NCBI GenBank assembly: GCA_049999765.1
Contig: JBNGIQ010008555.1
Span: 32,483-96,482, forward strand
DNA from: Phaeoceros laevis
Lineage: Eukaryota; Anthocerotophyta; Anthocerotopsida; Notothyladales
Direction: 5' to 3'
DNA: 64,000 bases
The notes beneath the pieces are model-generated. The model worked only from the letters and a program-made list of their open reading frames with translations, did no database searches and had not been told where the DNA came from. The translations under genes and the position numbers were made by a program. Positions 33,450 to 44,776 of the stretch are shown one piece after another; position 1 is the first letter of the stretch; each line of letters starts with the position of its first letter.

Positions 33450-33610
33450 ATCGAAAGCTATTTCTGCTAGTGAGTACCTTTATGTGCGAGTAGGGATCGT
33501 TGTAAGGATCTCTGTGTGCAAGTAAATATTTCTATGCGTCTGTGAAGATCTTGATGTGCTCGTTAGCATCTGTATTCGCTAGTGAGGACCTTTCTGTGAT
33601 TAACGACTGG
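33450..33610 (+). repeat. Degenerate short tandem repeat
   Basis: Loose repeats of (G/T)CTAGTGAG.AC.TTT.TGTG and variants with a period of roughly 20-35 bp. No coding role is evident. The adjoining 33640-33790 sequence is loosely similar to 25480-25560, so both may derive from one dispersed element. Confidence 0.4.
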
Positions 33611-34164
33611 AAGTGCAGGCTGATGAGTTCGATGTTCACAAGACCCATGGGTGTTATTCTTGCTTGTCATTTGAAGGTAGTAGATTTACTTTACGGATCT
33701 GATAACGTGTATAGTAGTATCTTCCAGAGGCAAGAGGATGGACCTTTGAAGGTGTCCTCTTATGGTGAGAACTTAGCGGCTCTGAGCTTGTGAGTTTGAA
33801 ATACTTCAATCTTCAATCCTTGTGGGCAATACTTGCCAGTGTGAAAGTGGTTAAGCACGAAGATACTTGAGCATGATGGATCAGAAATGCAGATTAAAAT
33901 CGTAAAAACTTCCCGGAGACGATGTGTTAAGATTGTTGGCCTTGTTTTCTGCACTAAGTCTCAAACCAGCCTGTATTTGAGTCGAAAAGAATGTGAGTGA
34001 ATTAGGGTAAAGCGTATGTGGTGAGTAATCAGGATTTCATTTGAAACGATAATATCGAAGACGATGATTATTTTCCACCCGTCGTACATATCATATCCGT
34101 TCATAACTCGCAGGTGAAAGTAAGAAGGTAAGTGGAGAAGTACTGGGAAAAATGTGATGCGGAC

Positions 34165-34237
34165 GGGGCTGTGGCTCAGATGGTAGAGCGCTCACTTAGC
34201 ATGCGAGAGGTATGGGGATCGATACCCCGCATCTCCA
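34165..34237 (+). pseudogene. Decayed tRNA-Ala (AGC) copy
   Basis: It can be aligned over 73 bases with the tRNA-Ala at 23597, but it carries a C-T mismatch in the acceptor stem (GGGGCTG/CATCTCC), an A-C mismatch in the anticodon stem (CTCAC/GCGAG) and a T-G pair in the T stem. The anticodon AGC and B box remain. It is probably non-functional. Confidence 0.75.
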
Positions 34238-34847
34238 GTGCTTCGGAGTTGGAAACCTTACTGGACAGTTTTGTTTGCGCGGTGCCCCGGAGGACGGTTC
34301 TGTTTGCTTCTGAACGGACACTACTGTTTTGCAAGGCATGGCCTAAATATCAGGTGGCCGCCTCGCTCCCATGTCCCACATGCTCATGCCTCAAGCGATG
34401 GGATTTTACTGTACGACAAAAGAATGACACAAGGAAATGTTTTATACTGTATGTCGGACCCACTTTCTTCTTAGACACCTACACTCCCAAGGGAGTGCCA
34501 CTCACGAACTTGGGTTTCTTGTAGGCGAGCCCATCTGTAAATAGCTACTTGGCGAGTGAAGACTTCAGAAAGGTATACTTGCTATGTGCTTCAGCATCGG
34601 AGAATGTGAATGCTCGAATTCAAAACACAACCTCTCACCAACTGTCAATTTTTCTGTCTGTAGAGTACTTGTACCCCAACGGTTAACATTAGCGTGCTAT
34701 ATTCATAAAATAGTCATATAAGCTCGGAAAATTATGGAAATTTCAGGGCCTCCGTATGCATGGGCAAGCACCTTAATTCTCCATTTTCATAGCAAAATTC
34801 AAGTTGACACGGTGCATAGACGTATGAAACATATTCGTGAAAGAAAC

Positions 34848-35145
34848 GAAACATATTCGTGAAAGAAACTGCTCTACATCCGGTTAGTAGTGTCGTAGAT
34901 GCGGTTAAAAATTCGAAACATATTCGTGAAAGAAACTGCTCTACATCCGGTTAGTAGTGTCGTAGATGCGGTTAAAAATCCGACCAGCACATCCTGCAAG
35001 CGGTCTACATGCGGTTAAAATTGCACCTACAGCAGCTGCCTATCGGTCTACATGCGGTTACTCGAGGACGCGTGGTCACTCCCTATTGCCCTACATGCGG
35101 TTACCGACGAGATTCCATGCCGAGGCTATGTCCTGCATGCGGTTA
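34848..35145. repeat. Subterminal CTACATGCGGTTA repeats with a 67-bp tandem duplication
   Basis: The motif (C)TACAT(G/C)CGGTTA or close variants occurs about eight times in 280 bp. The first part is a 67-bp tandem duplication (34848-34914 and from 34915). Repeats of this kind near transposon ends often bind the transposase. Confidence 0.75.
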
Positions 35146-35272
35146 GGACACCGGCCGGGTAGCGGTCACTTCTACACTCGGCGTCCGTGCCCCTGTGAAT
35201 CACGCGCATGGAAGCCCGCCCTAGCTTACCTGCGTCCAGTTCAACTCCGATCGATTCCCGCCAAAGCCTTCG

Positions 35273-37477
35273 TCATGGCCATGGATTCGTCTGCAGTGCC
35301 ACTGTCCGCTGTGTGCAAGTGCTGCTCCTGGAGCCTGCGATCCCGACGTGCCTGCATCCGCCTCTGCCGGGCCTGTTTTCCTGCTGCAGGGTCACGGTCG
35401 CAAGTGTGCAGGGCTGAAGTCTGGAGAGGAGGTGGAGCCGATCCGGATTATTCTCTTCACCCTTTGCTGGCCAAAGCACAAGACGCAGTTGCGTGCCCTG
35501 CAGGTCGTAGAGCTGGGCAGCTGCCTTGGCCTGGATCGCCGCCTGTTTCCTCGCATCTTTGGCGGCCGCAGCTGCCAACTTCTTCGCTGCTACTGCAGCT
35601 TTCCGTTCTGCAACGGCGGCCACTTTCTCCTGCTTCCTCCTCTCATCGGCCTCCTTTTCAGCTATCCACGTAGCTGAAGTCATGATCTTCGAATGGCCCA
35701 AGTGAGTTTGCTTCCGTTTCCTCTTGTTTGATTTGTTGCCGAAGGTTGGTATGGCCAGAATGTCGCTCATCCTCTGGCTGCTGTATGCAGGCTGCAGGGT
35801 GTCTACAAGATGTGTTGCCACGGCCTTGTTCTCAACATGTTCTGCTGCCACGGCCGGTGGTTCAACAACCTCTTCACCCACGCGGGCTGCCTCCTCATCC
35901 ATGTCCAGCAAGCCAGACCCTCCATCGTGCTCCATGTGCATCGATCCTCCCTGTTCGACATGAGCCTGGTTCACAGCTGCACCCTGTGAGTCCTCACCAT
36001 CCTGTGCTATGCCGTCAAGTCCAGGACCTTCACCACCCTGCAGCATGGACCAGAAGGTCTCTTGGTCGTCCACACTGTGCTGCATGGTGTTATTCCTCTC
36101 CTGTCCATCCATCCACACCCAGTGCTGCTGCTCCTCCAAGAAATCCTCCACACATCCAGCTGCCGTGTCTGCTACTGCTGCGAAATCCTCTACTCGAGGA
36201 TGGTCCTCACCATGCTGTGCTCCAGGCTCCTCACCATGCTGTGCTTCAGGTTCCTCACCTTGCTGTGCTCCAGGTTCCTCACCTTGCTATGCTCCAGGAT
36301 CTGCAGGTTGGTGGTATGCCGTGCTAGCCTTGTAGTACTTATCCATGGCCGTTTTGTCAAGAGGCCAAATGCCTGCCCCTTTGAAGCCTCCAATTATGTT
36401 GCGTGGGCTGAGTCCTGAAGCAACGCCCCTTGAAGCCATCTTTGCTAGTTGCTGCCTTTTTATTTTTGTCTTGCCAGAGGTAGAAAGGTATTCCAGCTCA
36501 TGCTTCCTGAAGGCCTCCTTGGCACTACGGAAGCACCCAACATCCAGGGGCTGCATCACATGGCTTGTGTGTGTGGGGAGCAGGAGTATGACAAAGCCCA
36601 GGTCTGTTGCAAGCTTGGCGACCTCCAAGCTCATGTGCACCTTGCATTGATCGATGATCAGCAGGTGCTTCCTGTCAGGGAATATGCCACCTTCTACATT
36701 TTCTGCAAAGAAGACCAGCCACTTTTTCCACGTCTCCTCGGTCATGTAATCTCTTGGTCGTCATGAAGAATGCTGCCCCCTCCTCCTCACAGTACTTCAG
36801 TGGGTTCTTCTTGATGGAGTTGCGCTTGCCTCTGAAGAGATACACTCCAGGGATCTTGCCTCCAGCAGCATTCACACACCCAAGGTACGTGAGGCCAAGT
36901 CTGTTGTCTGCCGTCGCTGCATGGAACTCTGAGCCTTGCGTGAGGGCGTCGTCACTGTCGGGCGCATAGACCTGTGGCAGGCAGTGGTGCATCAAAAGTG
37001 AGCTTGGCCTGGATCGTTGGAATTACAATTGCTGCTTCTGGATTTGGTTCGGCACGAACTCACCTGGCCGCAATTCTGATCGATGTCTGCCGTTCTGTGC
37101 ATGGTGTGGTTGAAGTGTTGCAGGCAGCAGTCGACCTTGGTCCTGCGTGTGGTCTCCTCATGGCTGGTCGGCTGATATTGGCAATCCTTGGGAATTTCCC
37201 GCCAGGTGGTGTTGCAGGTGCACTGGAGCTGCCAACCGTCGGGTGTCCACACTTGATCAAATCGGTGGGCACACCTCCGCTTGTCCTTCAAAGGAGGTCT
37301 GTAACACTCACACCTCTTGCGCAATTCCCTAAGTGCAACTGCTAAATCCTGACCAAGCTTTTTCTTCAACGTGCAGGTGCAGTGGAAAGTGGACAGCCTG
37401 CCCTTGTAGATTTCACGGCAGCAGTGAATGCACGTGCAATGCTGCAAGTACTGGACGGCCTCCAAGCGGGACGGCAT
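35273..37477 (-). pseudogene. DDE transposase of the pogo-type element, with frameshift and nonsense lesions
   Basis: Exon 1 (37477-37064) starts MPSRLEAVQYL and is Cys/His-rich (CTCIHCC, CTCTLKKK, CECY), probably a zinc-binding DNA-recognition region. A consensus intron (donor GTGAGT, acceptor CCACAG) joins in phase 0 to the catalytic exon: LGLTYLGCVNAAGGKIPGVY with K in FRGK, then LLIIDQCKVHM with the central Asp, then LLPTHTSHVMQPLDVG, the DDE_1 (CENP-B/jerky/pogo) signature. Lesions: one extra base near 36757 shifts the frame at MTTK, and a TAG at 36287-36289 replaces a Gln codon in a Gly-Glu-Glu-Pro repeat. The C-terminal tail (35273-36286) is acidic, then Lys/Ala-rich coiled coil. No active enzyme can be made from this copy. 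Confidence 0.85.
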
Positions 37478-38033
37478 TGATCGGCAAGCAGAATTGGCAA
37501 GCGGAATCAGACTGGAGCGCAGCTGGAAGCACAGTGCAATGTGTGCTGAAAGCGAAAAAATGAGGCAAATGTGGTTCCTGCCAGTGGGACCTAGGTTTAG
37601 GGACACGAAATTGAACCGCTAAGAGCATGCACCCCTCAATTCAAGCATGCGCAATCAGATGGGCGCGAAATTGAGATAAAAATCGGATTCTAGGCGCTTC
37701 ATTTGTCCATAGAAACGCTCCCGTTTCTTTAGAATCGCCGCGATTCTATGATAAAAATCGGGTAACCGATGGGGAACAAGTTAACCGTTGGGGTACAAAC
37801 ACTCTAGTTGAGAGGAATGGACTTCAGAGATGAAGAGGCAAAGGCAAAAGCTGTTAGCATTTGAGACTCGGGGTCTTTGTGGGAGGTTTGCTTTGGAATA
37901 TTTGACAATGTGTGCGACGATCCCTCCCGGCACATATCTTGGAACGGTCCATATCCTTCAACGCTGGAGGGTGCAAAATTGCAAATAGTACCAAACAGTA
38001 ATATTAAAATATACTTTCAGCTAATTGCGCAAT

Positions 38034-38106
38034 GGGGATGTAGCTCAGATGGTAGAGCGCTCGCTTAGCATGCGAGAGGTACGGGGATCGATACCCCGCA
38101 TCTCCA
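38034..38106 (+). tRNA. tRNA-Ala (AGC), identical to the copy at 23597
   Basis: All 73 bases are identical to 23597-23669, with full stems and anticodon AGC. A TTTTT run near 38131 can terminate pol III. It lies about 230 bp past the right end of the pogo-type element and converges on the F-box gene. Confidence 0.95.
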
Positions 38107-38295
38107 ATGCGCAAGCCGTGTAGAGATCGCATTTTTCTATCAAACCCCAAAAGCTGAATTTTGTTCGAATGCAAAATAAGCGGATCTTGTGGCGGGGAAT
38201 TTCCATTATCTCATACGGAATGCAAAAAGGGGTGTTTTCCTTGGTCGTACGTACGATCGTTGCCAGTCTCCACTCCAAACTCTTCCATTCATCAC

Positions 38296-39786
38296 TCACA
38301 ACAGAACATTGAGCGACCTCGGCTCGAACAGCCAATACTGCTTGGCAACCCCGACAAATGCCCGTGGAAACAATGTCCTCCAGCTTCTGGTAGGAATGTG
38401 GAACGCAACCACATGCTGCAGCGACGCCGCGGCGTGCACTTTCTCCGAGTGCAGGTTGAAGCAGATGCAGTCCCCGACGAGAGAGATGGTACCGCAGCAG
38501 AAGGGCGTCCACTCCGCGACGCCGGCCTTGAACCCGCTCCTGGTGCCGGTGCCCGTCAAGGCTGCGTCCCGCGCCTCGTCGTTGAGCGAGTCCGGGAGCA
38601 GCAGGGACTCCCCCCACACCATCCGGTTGCGGTCCAGCTCGGAGATGCCGCCGAAATGGTGTAACCCTGATCGGAAGAGGAAGCCGCCGTAGACCGCCCC
38701 ACGGTACTCCATGAAGATGACCCGGAGGTAGCGCACCGGCAGCTCGTAGCAGGCGCGCTCTTGCATGTGCGGGATGGGAGGGAACCCTACCGGCACGGTC
38801 TTGACGAGGCGGCCATCTTCCAGGCTGTGGATCAGCAGGTCTCCCAGGAGCCGGTCGTGGCTGTAGATGAGGTTGTCGATGAAGAACCTGGGCCAGTACT
38901 GGAAGTACCTGTGGCCATGGTAGGGTTGCCCCGGGGATGTCTTCCAGGCGTGGGAGAGGGAGGAGTAGACGCAGACGCACCAGGCGTCGCTGCCGGTGCC
39001 CTTGATCACCACCACTGTGAATCCGCTGGAGCTCGGGCAGCAGCGCACCTCCTCCGCCCAGACCCGCTCCCGGAAGGCCAGAGGCAGCGGGGGGAGCTCC
39101 CGCCAGGTTCTGGCCATGGGGTTGATCACGAACCTGGCCCCGGGGATGCCCTGTGACAGGCACAGCAGCAGCCCGTTGCCCTGGGACTTCACGTTCCTGC
39201 TCAGCAGGTTGGCAGGCACGAAGCTCAGGTCTAGGTTCCAAACCCTATCCTGGCTATGGCGGCAGAAGAGCTCGCACAGGAGCCTGGTTTCTTCCTCGTC
39301 GCGGTGGTGTGACTCGCTGTTGCCCTCGTCTTCAGAGTTGTTGTCGGAGAAGGAAGCTGATGCTGATGCCGGTCCTGATCCTGCGGTTGCAATGGTGAGG
39401 CGCCTGCGGGTGCCGGTGCTGCGAGGCGGGGGAGGCAGGCGGTAGGGGCAGTCGTACTCGAAGGCGCAGATGAGGTCCGTCGGCGGGCTCCTGGAAAGAG
39501 CCGCAGCGCTCTGGTGGAGGAAGGCGGAGGAGGAGAGCAGGGTGCGCCAGCTGCTGCAGACGCTGCGGAAGCGTAGGCGGCTTGCGGGAGGCAGGCGGAA
39601 GAGAACGTGCTCCAGGATGTCCTCCGGCAGCCGGTTCCACAGCACCTGATCCATGTCATTGAAGCCGCTGCTCTCCTCCTGCAACCCGCGGAAGTGCCCT
39701 CGGAGCACATGTAGCTGCAGCTCCGGGAAGAATTCTCCTCCGGATAGTTTCTGACGAATCTGCATAGGATCTGGCGAGAAAGACAT
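38296..39786 (-). CDS. F-box/kelch-like protein
   Basis: Single-exon gene of 496 residues. The F-box lies near residues 47-90: WNRLPEDILEHVLFRLPPAS followed by RLRFRSVCSSWRTLL. It should bind SKP1 in an SCF ubiquitin ligase. A low-complexity Ser/Asp/Glu segment (about 140-170) follows. The C-terminal half resembles a kelch-type propeller of plant F-box proteins: FVINPMARTWRELPPLPLAF, then GFTVVVIKG and a closing CFNLHSEKV. The target is unknown. A related protein is encoded at 52213 (shared pattern V.NP..RTW.ELP.LPL). The coding region is GC-rich, like kinase 2. The ATG at 39786 is the first in the frame. Confidence 0.9.
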   Translation of the reverse strand: MSFSPDPMQIRQKLSGGEFFPELQLHVLRGHFRGLQEESSGFNDMDQVLWNRLPEDILEHVLFRLPPASRLRFRSVCSSWRTLLSSSAFLHQSAAALSRSPPTDLICAFEYDCPYRLPPPPRSTGTRRRLTIATAGSGPASASASFSDNNSEDEGNSESHHRDEEETRLLCELFCRHSQDRVWNLDLSFVPANLLSRNVKSQGNGLLLCLSQGIPGARFVINPMARTWRELPPLPLAFRERVWAEEVRCCPSSSGFTVVVIKGTGSDAWCVCVYSSLSHAWKTSPGQPYHGHRYFQYWPRFFIDNLIYSHDRLLGDLLIHSLEDGRLVKTVPVGFPPIPHMQERACYELPVRYLRVIFMEYRGAVYGGFLFRSGLHHFGGISELDRNRMVWGESLLLPDSLNDEARDAALTGTGTRSGFKAGVAEWTPFCCGTISLVGDCICFNLHSEKVHAAASLQHVVAFHIPTRSWRTLFPRAFVGVAKQYWLFEPRSLNVLL

Positions 39787-40559
39787 GCTCTTCTGAGCCT
39801 GCCTCTCTCACGATCCTGTGAGACCTGGAACCCCTCCAGAGTCGCAGAAAGGCAGAAAGGAAGCAAGAACAGAAACCCACCACACCAGGCACGCTATTGT
39901 TGCAACTCAACCCACCAGCTTCTTCTTCTTTCCTGTTTGCTGTTGTTGTTGTAGACTGCCGGTCGTTTTCAGGTTGCCCAACCGAGTAACAACCCGCCAC
40001 CCAGCGGCGGCCTGCAATTCCGATGCAAGGTAAGGCAGGGAAGGCAGGCGGGCATCAAAGTTGCGGAAACCGCCTTGCGCCGGTTGTGGTTTTCCAGGCC
40101 GGATTTGTCATGTTGCTCGTCACTCCAGCTTTGTCACCACCTCAAAGACTCCCGCATTCCGGAACCTGACTCGGGATTGGGAGATATTTCTACCAGTAGT
40201 GTTGTCACGGCATTCAATGATGATACCGCATGACGGACATGCGGAAAAGATGTCCGCCTCTCGATGGATCCTTTTCTTGGGCCGCGCTTACTCTTGAAGC
40301 CTAGCCTCACTCGCTCTTTGAGTCATCAAGAAGCCACCACCATGATAACCGCTACCTGGCTCTTCGGCCTTCCATGCGGACGGTGCCACAGATGCCCTTG
40401 ATGACATGATTCTGGCAGCACTAGCACGTCTGTCGGGCATCCCAGCTACCGAGAGAATGACACCCAGGCTACACAAGACGTGACTGGAACTCAGTCAGCA
40501 CCCTGGACCACCACGTCATCGCCTATTGTTTACCTTTGCTAGATCAGGTATGGTCACCA

Positions 40560-43110
40560 TTGGTCATTGGCTGATGTGCCAGCCATTATACAGAATCCTC
40601 GTTCATTGTGGCTGCTGCCCATTTGCTGGAAACGACTGCCCAATCAGAATGGAAGGAAAGGTCGCCAGCAATGGCGGAGACATCGCAGGGCCTGGTAGCC
40701 TGGTATGAGAAACACATCTTTTCGTGCCCTGAAACATTGATTTAATGCACCATTCATCGTTCCACGTGATTCTATTTTCACAAGTACAGCACACAATGAA
40801 TGTACATACATATGTTTCACGTTGCTTTTTTCAAGTCTGTAGTAAGAAACAGTTATCTGCTTTCCAGACCTTTGCTGAAGTCCTGTACTCTACAAGAGAC
40901 ATTTAATCTGCCAGACAGTGTGAACTCTCAGAACGGAGTTTCTTGAATGAGCCAAGGCACCTGAATGGGAGACAGCTGAGTGTAACATAACAACGGAATC
41001 AAGGCTGCAGATTAGTTGAGAATTACTATGCAAACCATGAATTGACAGCGTTGAAATTTCGACCCCATGAGATTGCCACCATTTGCAGGACATCTAGCAT
41101 AGGATAACCTTGGTTAGGTTGCCACCATTTGCAGGATATCCTGCTCTTCGGGAGTTCCGAATGTGGAAAGAAATGTTTGCCATGTTTTGCACCAGCACAC
41201 CGAGTCCTTTAACAGACGGTTAATCGATCAAGCATGTGTGAACTTTACTGAACATTTAAATAAGCACACAGGATAGTTGCATGGGGTTTGACATGCTTTT
41301 TGCCAAGGACGTGTGCCAGCATGCATGGCAAGAACTGGTGGCTCTGACGGGCAGTTAGGTAAGGGGCCTGCAAACGTTTGTTCTCAGAACGCTAGAATGC
41401 AGCAAGAAGGCCAATCAAAGACACATGTTTTTAGCGAAGTTGTCATTGAAAAGAGTGTTTTCTTTTACCGTGACTTTGGATGCCACTCATGGCCCACTGG
41501 ATACATCAGCACCTTAACGTCAGGTAATGCATCTGTGTAGTACAAGTTCGGCCATGATCCTGGAAATGGCCATGCCCAAGTGGTACAATTTGTCAATGCT
41601 AGTCTGGGCCACCGCCTCGTAATGACCCCCAAGGCGGGTGGCGGGCATCACTCTTATTTACATAGCCTGCTAATTCTTCAGAGTGGTCTTAGCTGTTGTA
41701 CTTGTGAGCAGCAGACAAACTACAAAACCGAATAGAAATGGTTATGTCCACTCACGATTTCTTGACATGGTGGATGGAACACCTGTAGGAAACACATCAT
41801 CACCTATTTCTACAGGAAATTGGGTTTGCCAGACCAGGTCTGTAGTCTGCCTGGCAGTCCACTCCTTCACAGAACCATCAGTGTGGCTGCTGCCTATGAT
41901 TTGCTGGATGTCCACAACTTGGCAACCGATGTAACAAAGCTCGCCAGCAATTACAAACACACTGTCATTGGCATGGACATACAGAAAAACCTTGATTTAG
42001 TGCACCCTTGGTTTGATCAAGTCTGTAATCCGCCTGGCAGTCCACTCCATCACAGAACCATCAGTGCGGCTGCTGCCTATGATTTGCTGGATGTCCACAA
42101 CTTGCCAACCGATGGAACAAAGCTCGCCAGCAACTACAAACACACCGCCATTAGTATGGACACACAGAAAAACCTTGATTTAGTGCACCCTTGGTTTGAT
42201 CAAGTGTCCAGTAACAAGAACTATGTGGTCCATTCTAGCCTCGTCACTAATACCAAACAACAGCGCTCTATTGTGTGAGGGACATTTAATATGCCAAGCA
42301 AAGTGAAATATTGACAGGTCCTAAAAAAGAATTCATTGAAACGACTGAGATATCTAAATTGAGAACAAGTGTAACCTGAGACAAAACAAGAGACGAGCCT
42401 GAAGCTGAAAATCAGGAACCATTCACATAACGACCTTGTCTTGCCATCGTCTGCAGGACAGCATCACCTGCCACAGTATGTATATAAGCATGTGCCAGCC
42501 AGCACTTCACAGAGTCGTCAGGGTGGCTGCTGCCTTTTTCTTGTTGACAACTGCCAACTAAATAAGGTCGCCAGAAGGTCTACATGGCCTGTCTGTAGTA
42601 CGAAAATGTGCGCAAACACGTTGATTCAGTCCACCCTTCAAGCGCATCAATCTTCACCTGTAGACAGATATGGCTTGCACACATACATGTCTTTCACTTG
42701 GGTTCGTCCACGTCTAAAGTAACAGACGTTATACGATATATATTACACCTGTGCCTAACTTTGTTTTGCAAGTAACACATTAACATGCCAGACAATGCGA
42801 GGAAGAGCTCAGATATCTGCAGGAGTGAACTGAGAATCAAAAGCAGTGCTAGTGTAATTTACCAACCTCATGAACCTGCCAGCATCTGCAAGAAAGCCAG
42901 CTATAGTACAAGTCAGGTTGCACTGAGTAGGTCCCTGTTTCAGCTAGTTCTTCATAAATTGGTCACGGGGAAGACTTGTTTGCCACTAGCATCAGCATGG
43001 TCGCATAGGGTTTGCCAGGCTCTCTCACAAAAATGAGCCGGAAACACCCTTCTTGCCGCTCCCACAATAGCTACCAGCCTGTGAAGAACACTCCGCGTCC
43101 TACCTATCAT
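40560..43110 (-). pseudogene. WD-like repeat exons, partly duplicated, probably decayed
   Basis: Minus-strand pieces around 40650, 41900, 42080 and 42530 are repeats of one unit. Typical translations are GELCYIGCQVVDIQQIIGSS then HTDGSVKEWTA, and GSSHPDDSVKCWLA. The S.SH.DGSVK.W core resembles a WD40 blade. The units at 41840-42019 and 42020-42199 form a nearly perfect 180-bp tandem duplication. A possible first exon starts at the Met at 43110 (MIGRTRSVLHRLVAIVGAAR). Frames change between units, and splice sites are unclear at several, so a pseudogene or an unresolved repeat gene is equally possible. Confidence 0.35.
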
Positions 43111-43855
43111 AATGCAGGCGTGTCTATCCCGCCCTCCAAGCCGCTAACGACTGCCATGCCAGCCACAACTCTCTTCGGTGACAGGCACAGTCCGTGAGAC
43201 ATACGACACAGAGGACTTCGCAATGCCCATGATCGAAGCAAGACAACTAAGCTTGGCCAGTTGGCAGGAACGAAGAGGCCAAACAGTAATAATACCCCAC
43301 ATTGCACAGAGAGTAACGCAGCCACTTCAGGGTGGATATAATGTTAGCTCCGACACCTCTGAACATACTTACCTGGGCGGGGTCCATCGCTTATCAAGAA
43401 GGGCGATGTCCTGGAGTAGTTCCTCTCATTGCACTCAGACAGGGGCTTGCTCCACTATCTCCCTACGGGGGGCATAGACGTCATAATTTGTGACAGCGGG
43501 GGAACGCGTCCGCGCGACCCCTACCCAACCGAAATACAAAAAGGATATATAGCATTGCCAGTTTGCAATGTAGGTTAAATTCATGCGATTCCTTTCTAAC
43601 CTCTAACCCCCATTGAGTGACCCATCGAGCCTTCATACGAGTTCTATTTAGCCTAGAAAACAGGCACCAGAAAAATTTGAGGCCATACCGACAGCAGCAG
43701 AAAAGCGGAACACTCGAGTACTGAATCAGAGACCCAGCTGCCAACGGCTCCTGGTCGGTACCGGCGCACGGCTAAGCAAATGATCATTGTGACAAACAAG
43801 GATCCTCTTCCTACAAACGATGTAGTCCTCACAAACAATTTAAGACATGCATTTG

Positions 43856-44776
43856 GAAGTCTTGCTTGGAAGGCTTGCTTTTTTCAAGTGTGATAGCACT
43901 TCGAAGGCTTTGCTTCGAAGCAAGTAGTCTGCGATTCACCAATCCGACTATTTATTACAAAACCACACATCTCCACTACTCTAGAACTCCAACCCACAGA
44001 AACAATTGTCGGCAAATTCTCTAATTAAGCCCCATCAGTACCCCATCAGTACTGATGGGGCTTGGGTGCCGCTCGCAGCTGACCAACGCCTTCGCTCCCG
44101 CCATCTTGTTTCGCTCTCGATCGAGCAGTCGACGCCTACAGAAAAGGTGGGCATACGGTGCCTGGCGGGAACGCGCACTGGGTGAGGTAGTTGTCGATGA
44201 TCGTTGGATCAACAAGCTCTGTCTGCAACGTGTTGCACACGCATGGAACTCCGGCGTCGACGAGATTGGGGCAGCAGTCGCCCAAGGGTATCGGCGCCCA
44301 CCACCCGGTGACGTCCTTGCACTTCTCCCGCAAGACAGTTGGGATGTAGGCCGCGTCGCAAGGGGAGTCATCCTCGACGTGGATGGTGACTGCCATGCTC
44401 ACCGCTGCCATCACAAACAACGTGGTGATGAGGACTGCTGACACCTTTGTGGCACGGAAACTGCCCATGGCGCTCAATTGAAGCAAATGAATTTGAAGAA
44501 AAATTGGGAGAGATCGGAAGAAGAGCGTAGCAGAGGCTGCGCAGAGCTGGAACAGGGGGCCAGAAGCAACAAAGAGAGAGTGGTGCTGAACAGATGCTAG
44601 TGACTGAGCGCACTCTCCTTTTATGAACACTGGTGGGAAGTCGCCCTATATCAGATGATGGGCAACTGGGTGTAATTTTTATTTCGCGAAATTTCTGGAA
44701 TTTCTACATATAGCAAGACTTCGAAGCAAGCCATCGAAGCCAGACGCGGCAGCAAGCCTTCGAAGCAAGACTTAGC
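43856..44776. repeat. Inverted repeats flanking the lipid-transfer protein gene
   Basis: AAGTCTTGCTTGGAAGGCTT (from 43857) recurs inverted near 44750-44771, with one mismatch in 23 bases. Further TTCGAAGCAAG motifs occur inside both ends. The enclosed segment is about 0.9 kb. No clear target duplication was found. Confidence 0.6.
44136..44468 (-). CDS. Non-specific lipid-transfer-like protein (8-cysteine motif)
   Basis: A 110-residue single-exon gene. The N-terminus MGSFRATKVSAVLITTLFVM continues hydrophobic to about residue 27, a typical signal peptide. The mature part has the spacing C...C...CC...CxC...C...C (DSPC, EKC, GDCC, CVC, TQC, TVC), the eight-cysteine motif of the LTP/2S-albumin/hybrid Pro-rich superfamily, which binds lipids in a helical bundle, usually in the apoplast. 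The Met at 44468 was chosen over the upstream in-frame Met at 44630 because only it gives a clean signal peptide. A TATA-like TCATAAAAGGAG lies about 150 bp upstream. The gene sits between inverted repeats. Confidence 0.87.
   Translation of the reverse strand: MGSFRATKVSAVLITTLFVMAAVSMAVTIHVEDDSPCDAAYIPTVLREKCKDVTGWWAPIPLGDCCPNLVDAGVPCVCNTLQTELVDPTIIDNYLTQCAFPPGTVCPPFL

Larger units (their letters stand above)
34663..37804 (-). mobile_element. Pogo-type (Tc1/mariner superfamily) DNA transposon, complete ends, inactive
   Basis: Terminal inverted repeats of about 25 bp differ at only two positions: the left end (34663-34687) and the right end (37780-37804, read inverted) share TTGTACCCCAACGGTTAAC. 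Both ends are flanked by TA (34661-34662 and 37805-37806), the target duplication expected for this superfamily. A second, weaker copy of the terminal repeat lies just inside the right end (about 37761-37779). The element is 3,142 bp and encodes one DDE transposase on the minus strand, now broken. The left subterminal 300 bp carries a cluster of CTACATGCGGTTA repeats. Confidence 0.9.

Noticed and set aside
38045-39241. A 398-codon frame overlapping the F-box gene on the same strand
   Set aside because: It is a shifted reading of the F-box/kelch gene and runs through the tRNA; composition is Pro/Arg/Gly-rich without motifs.
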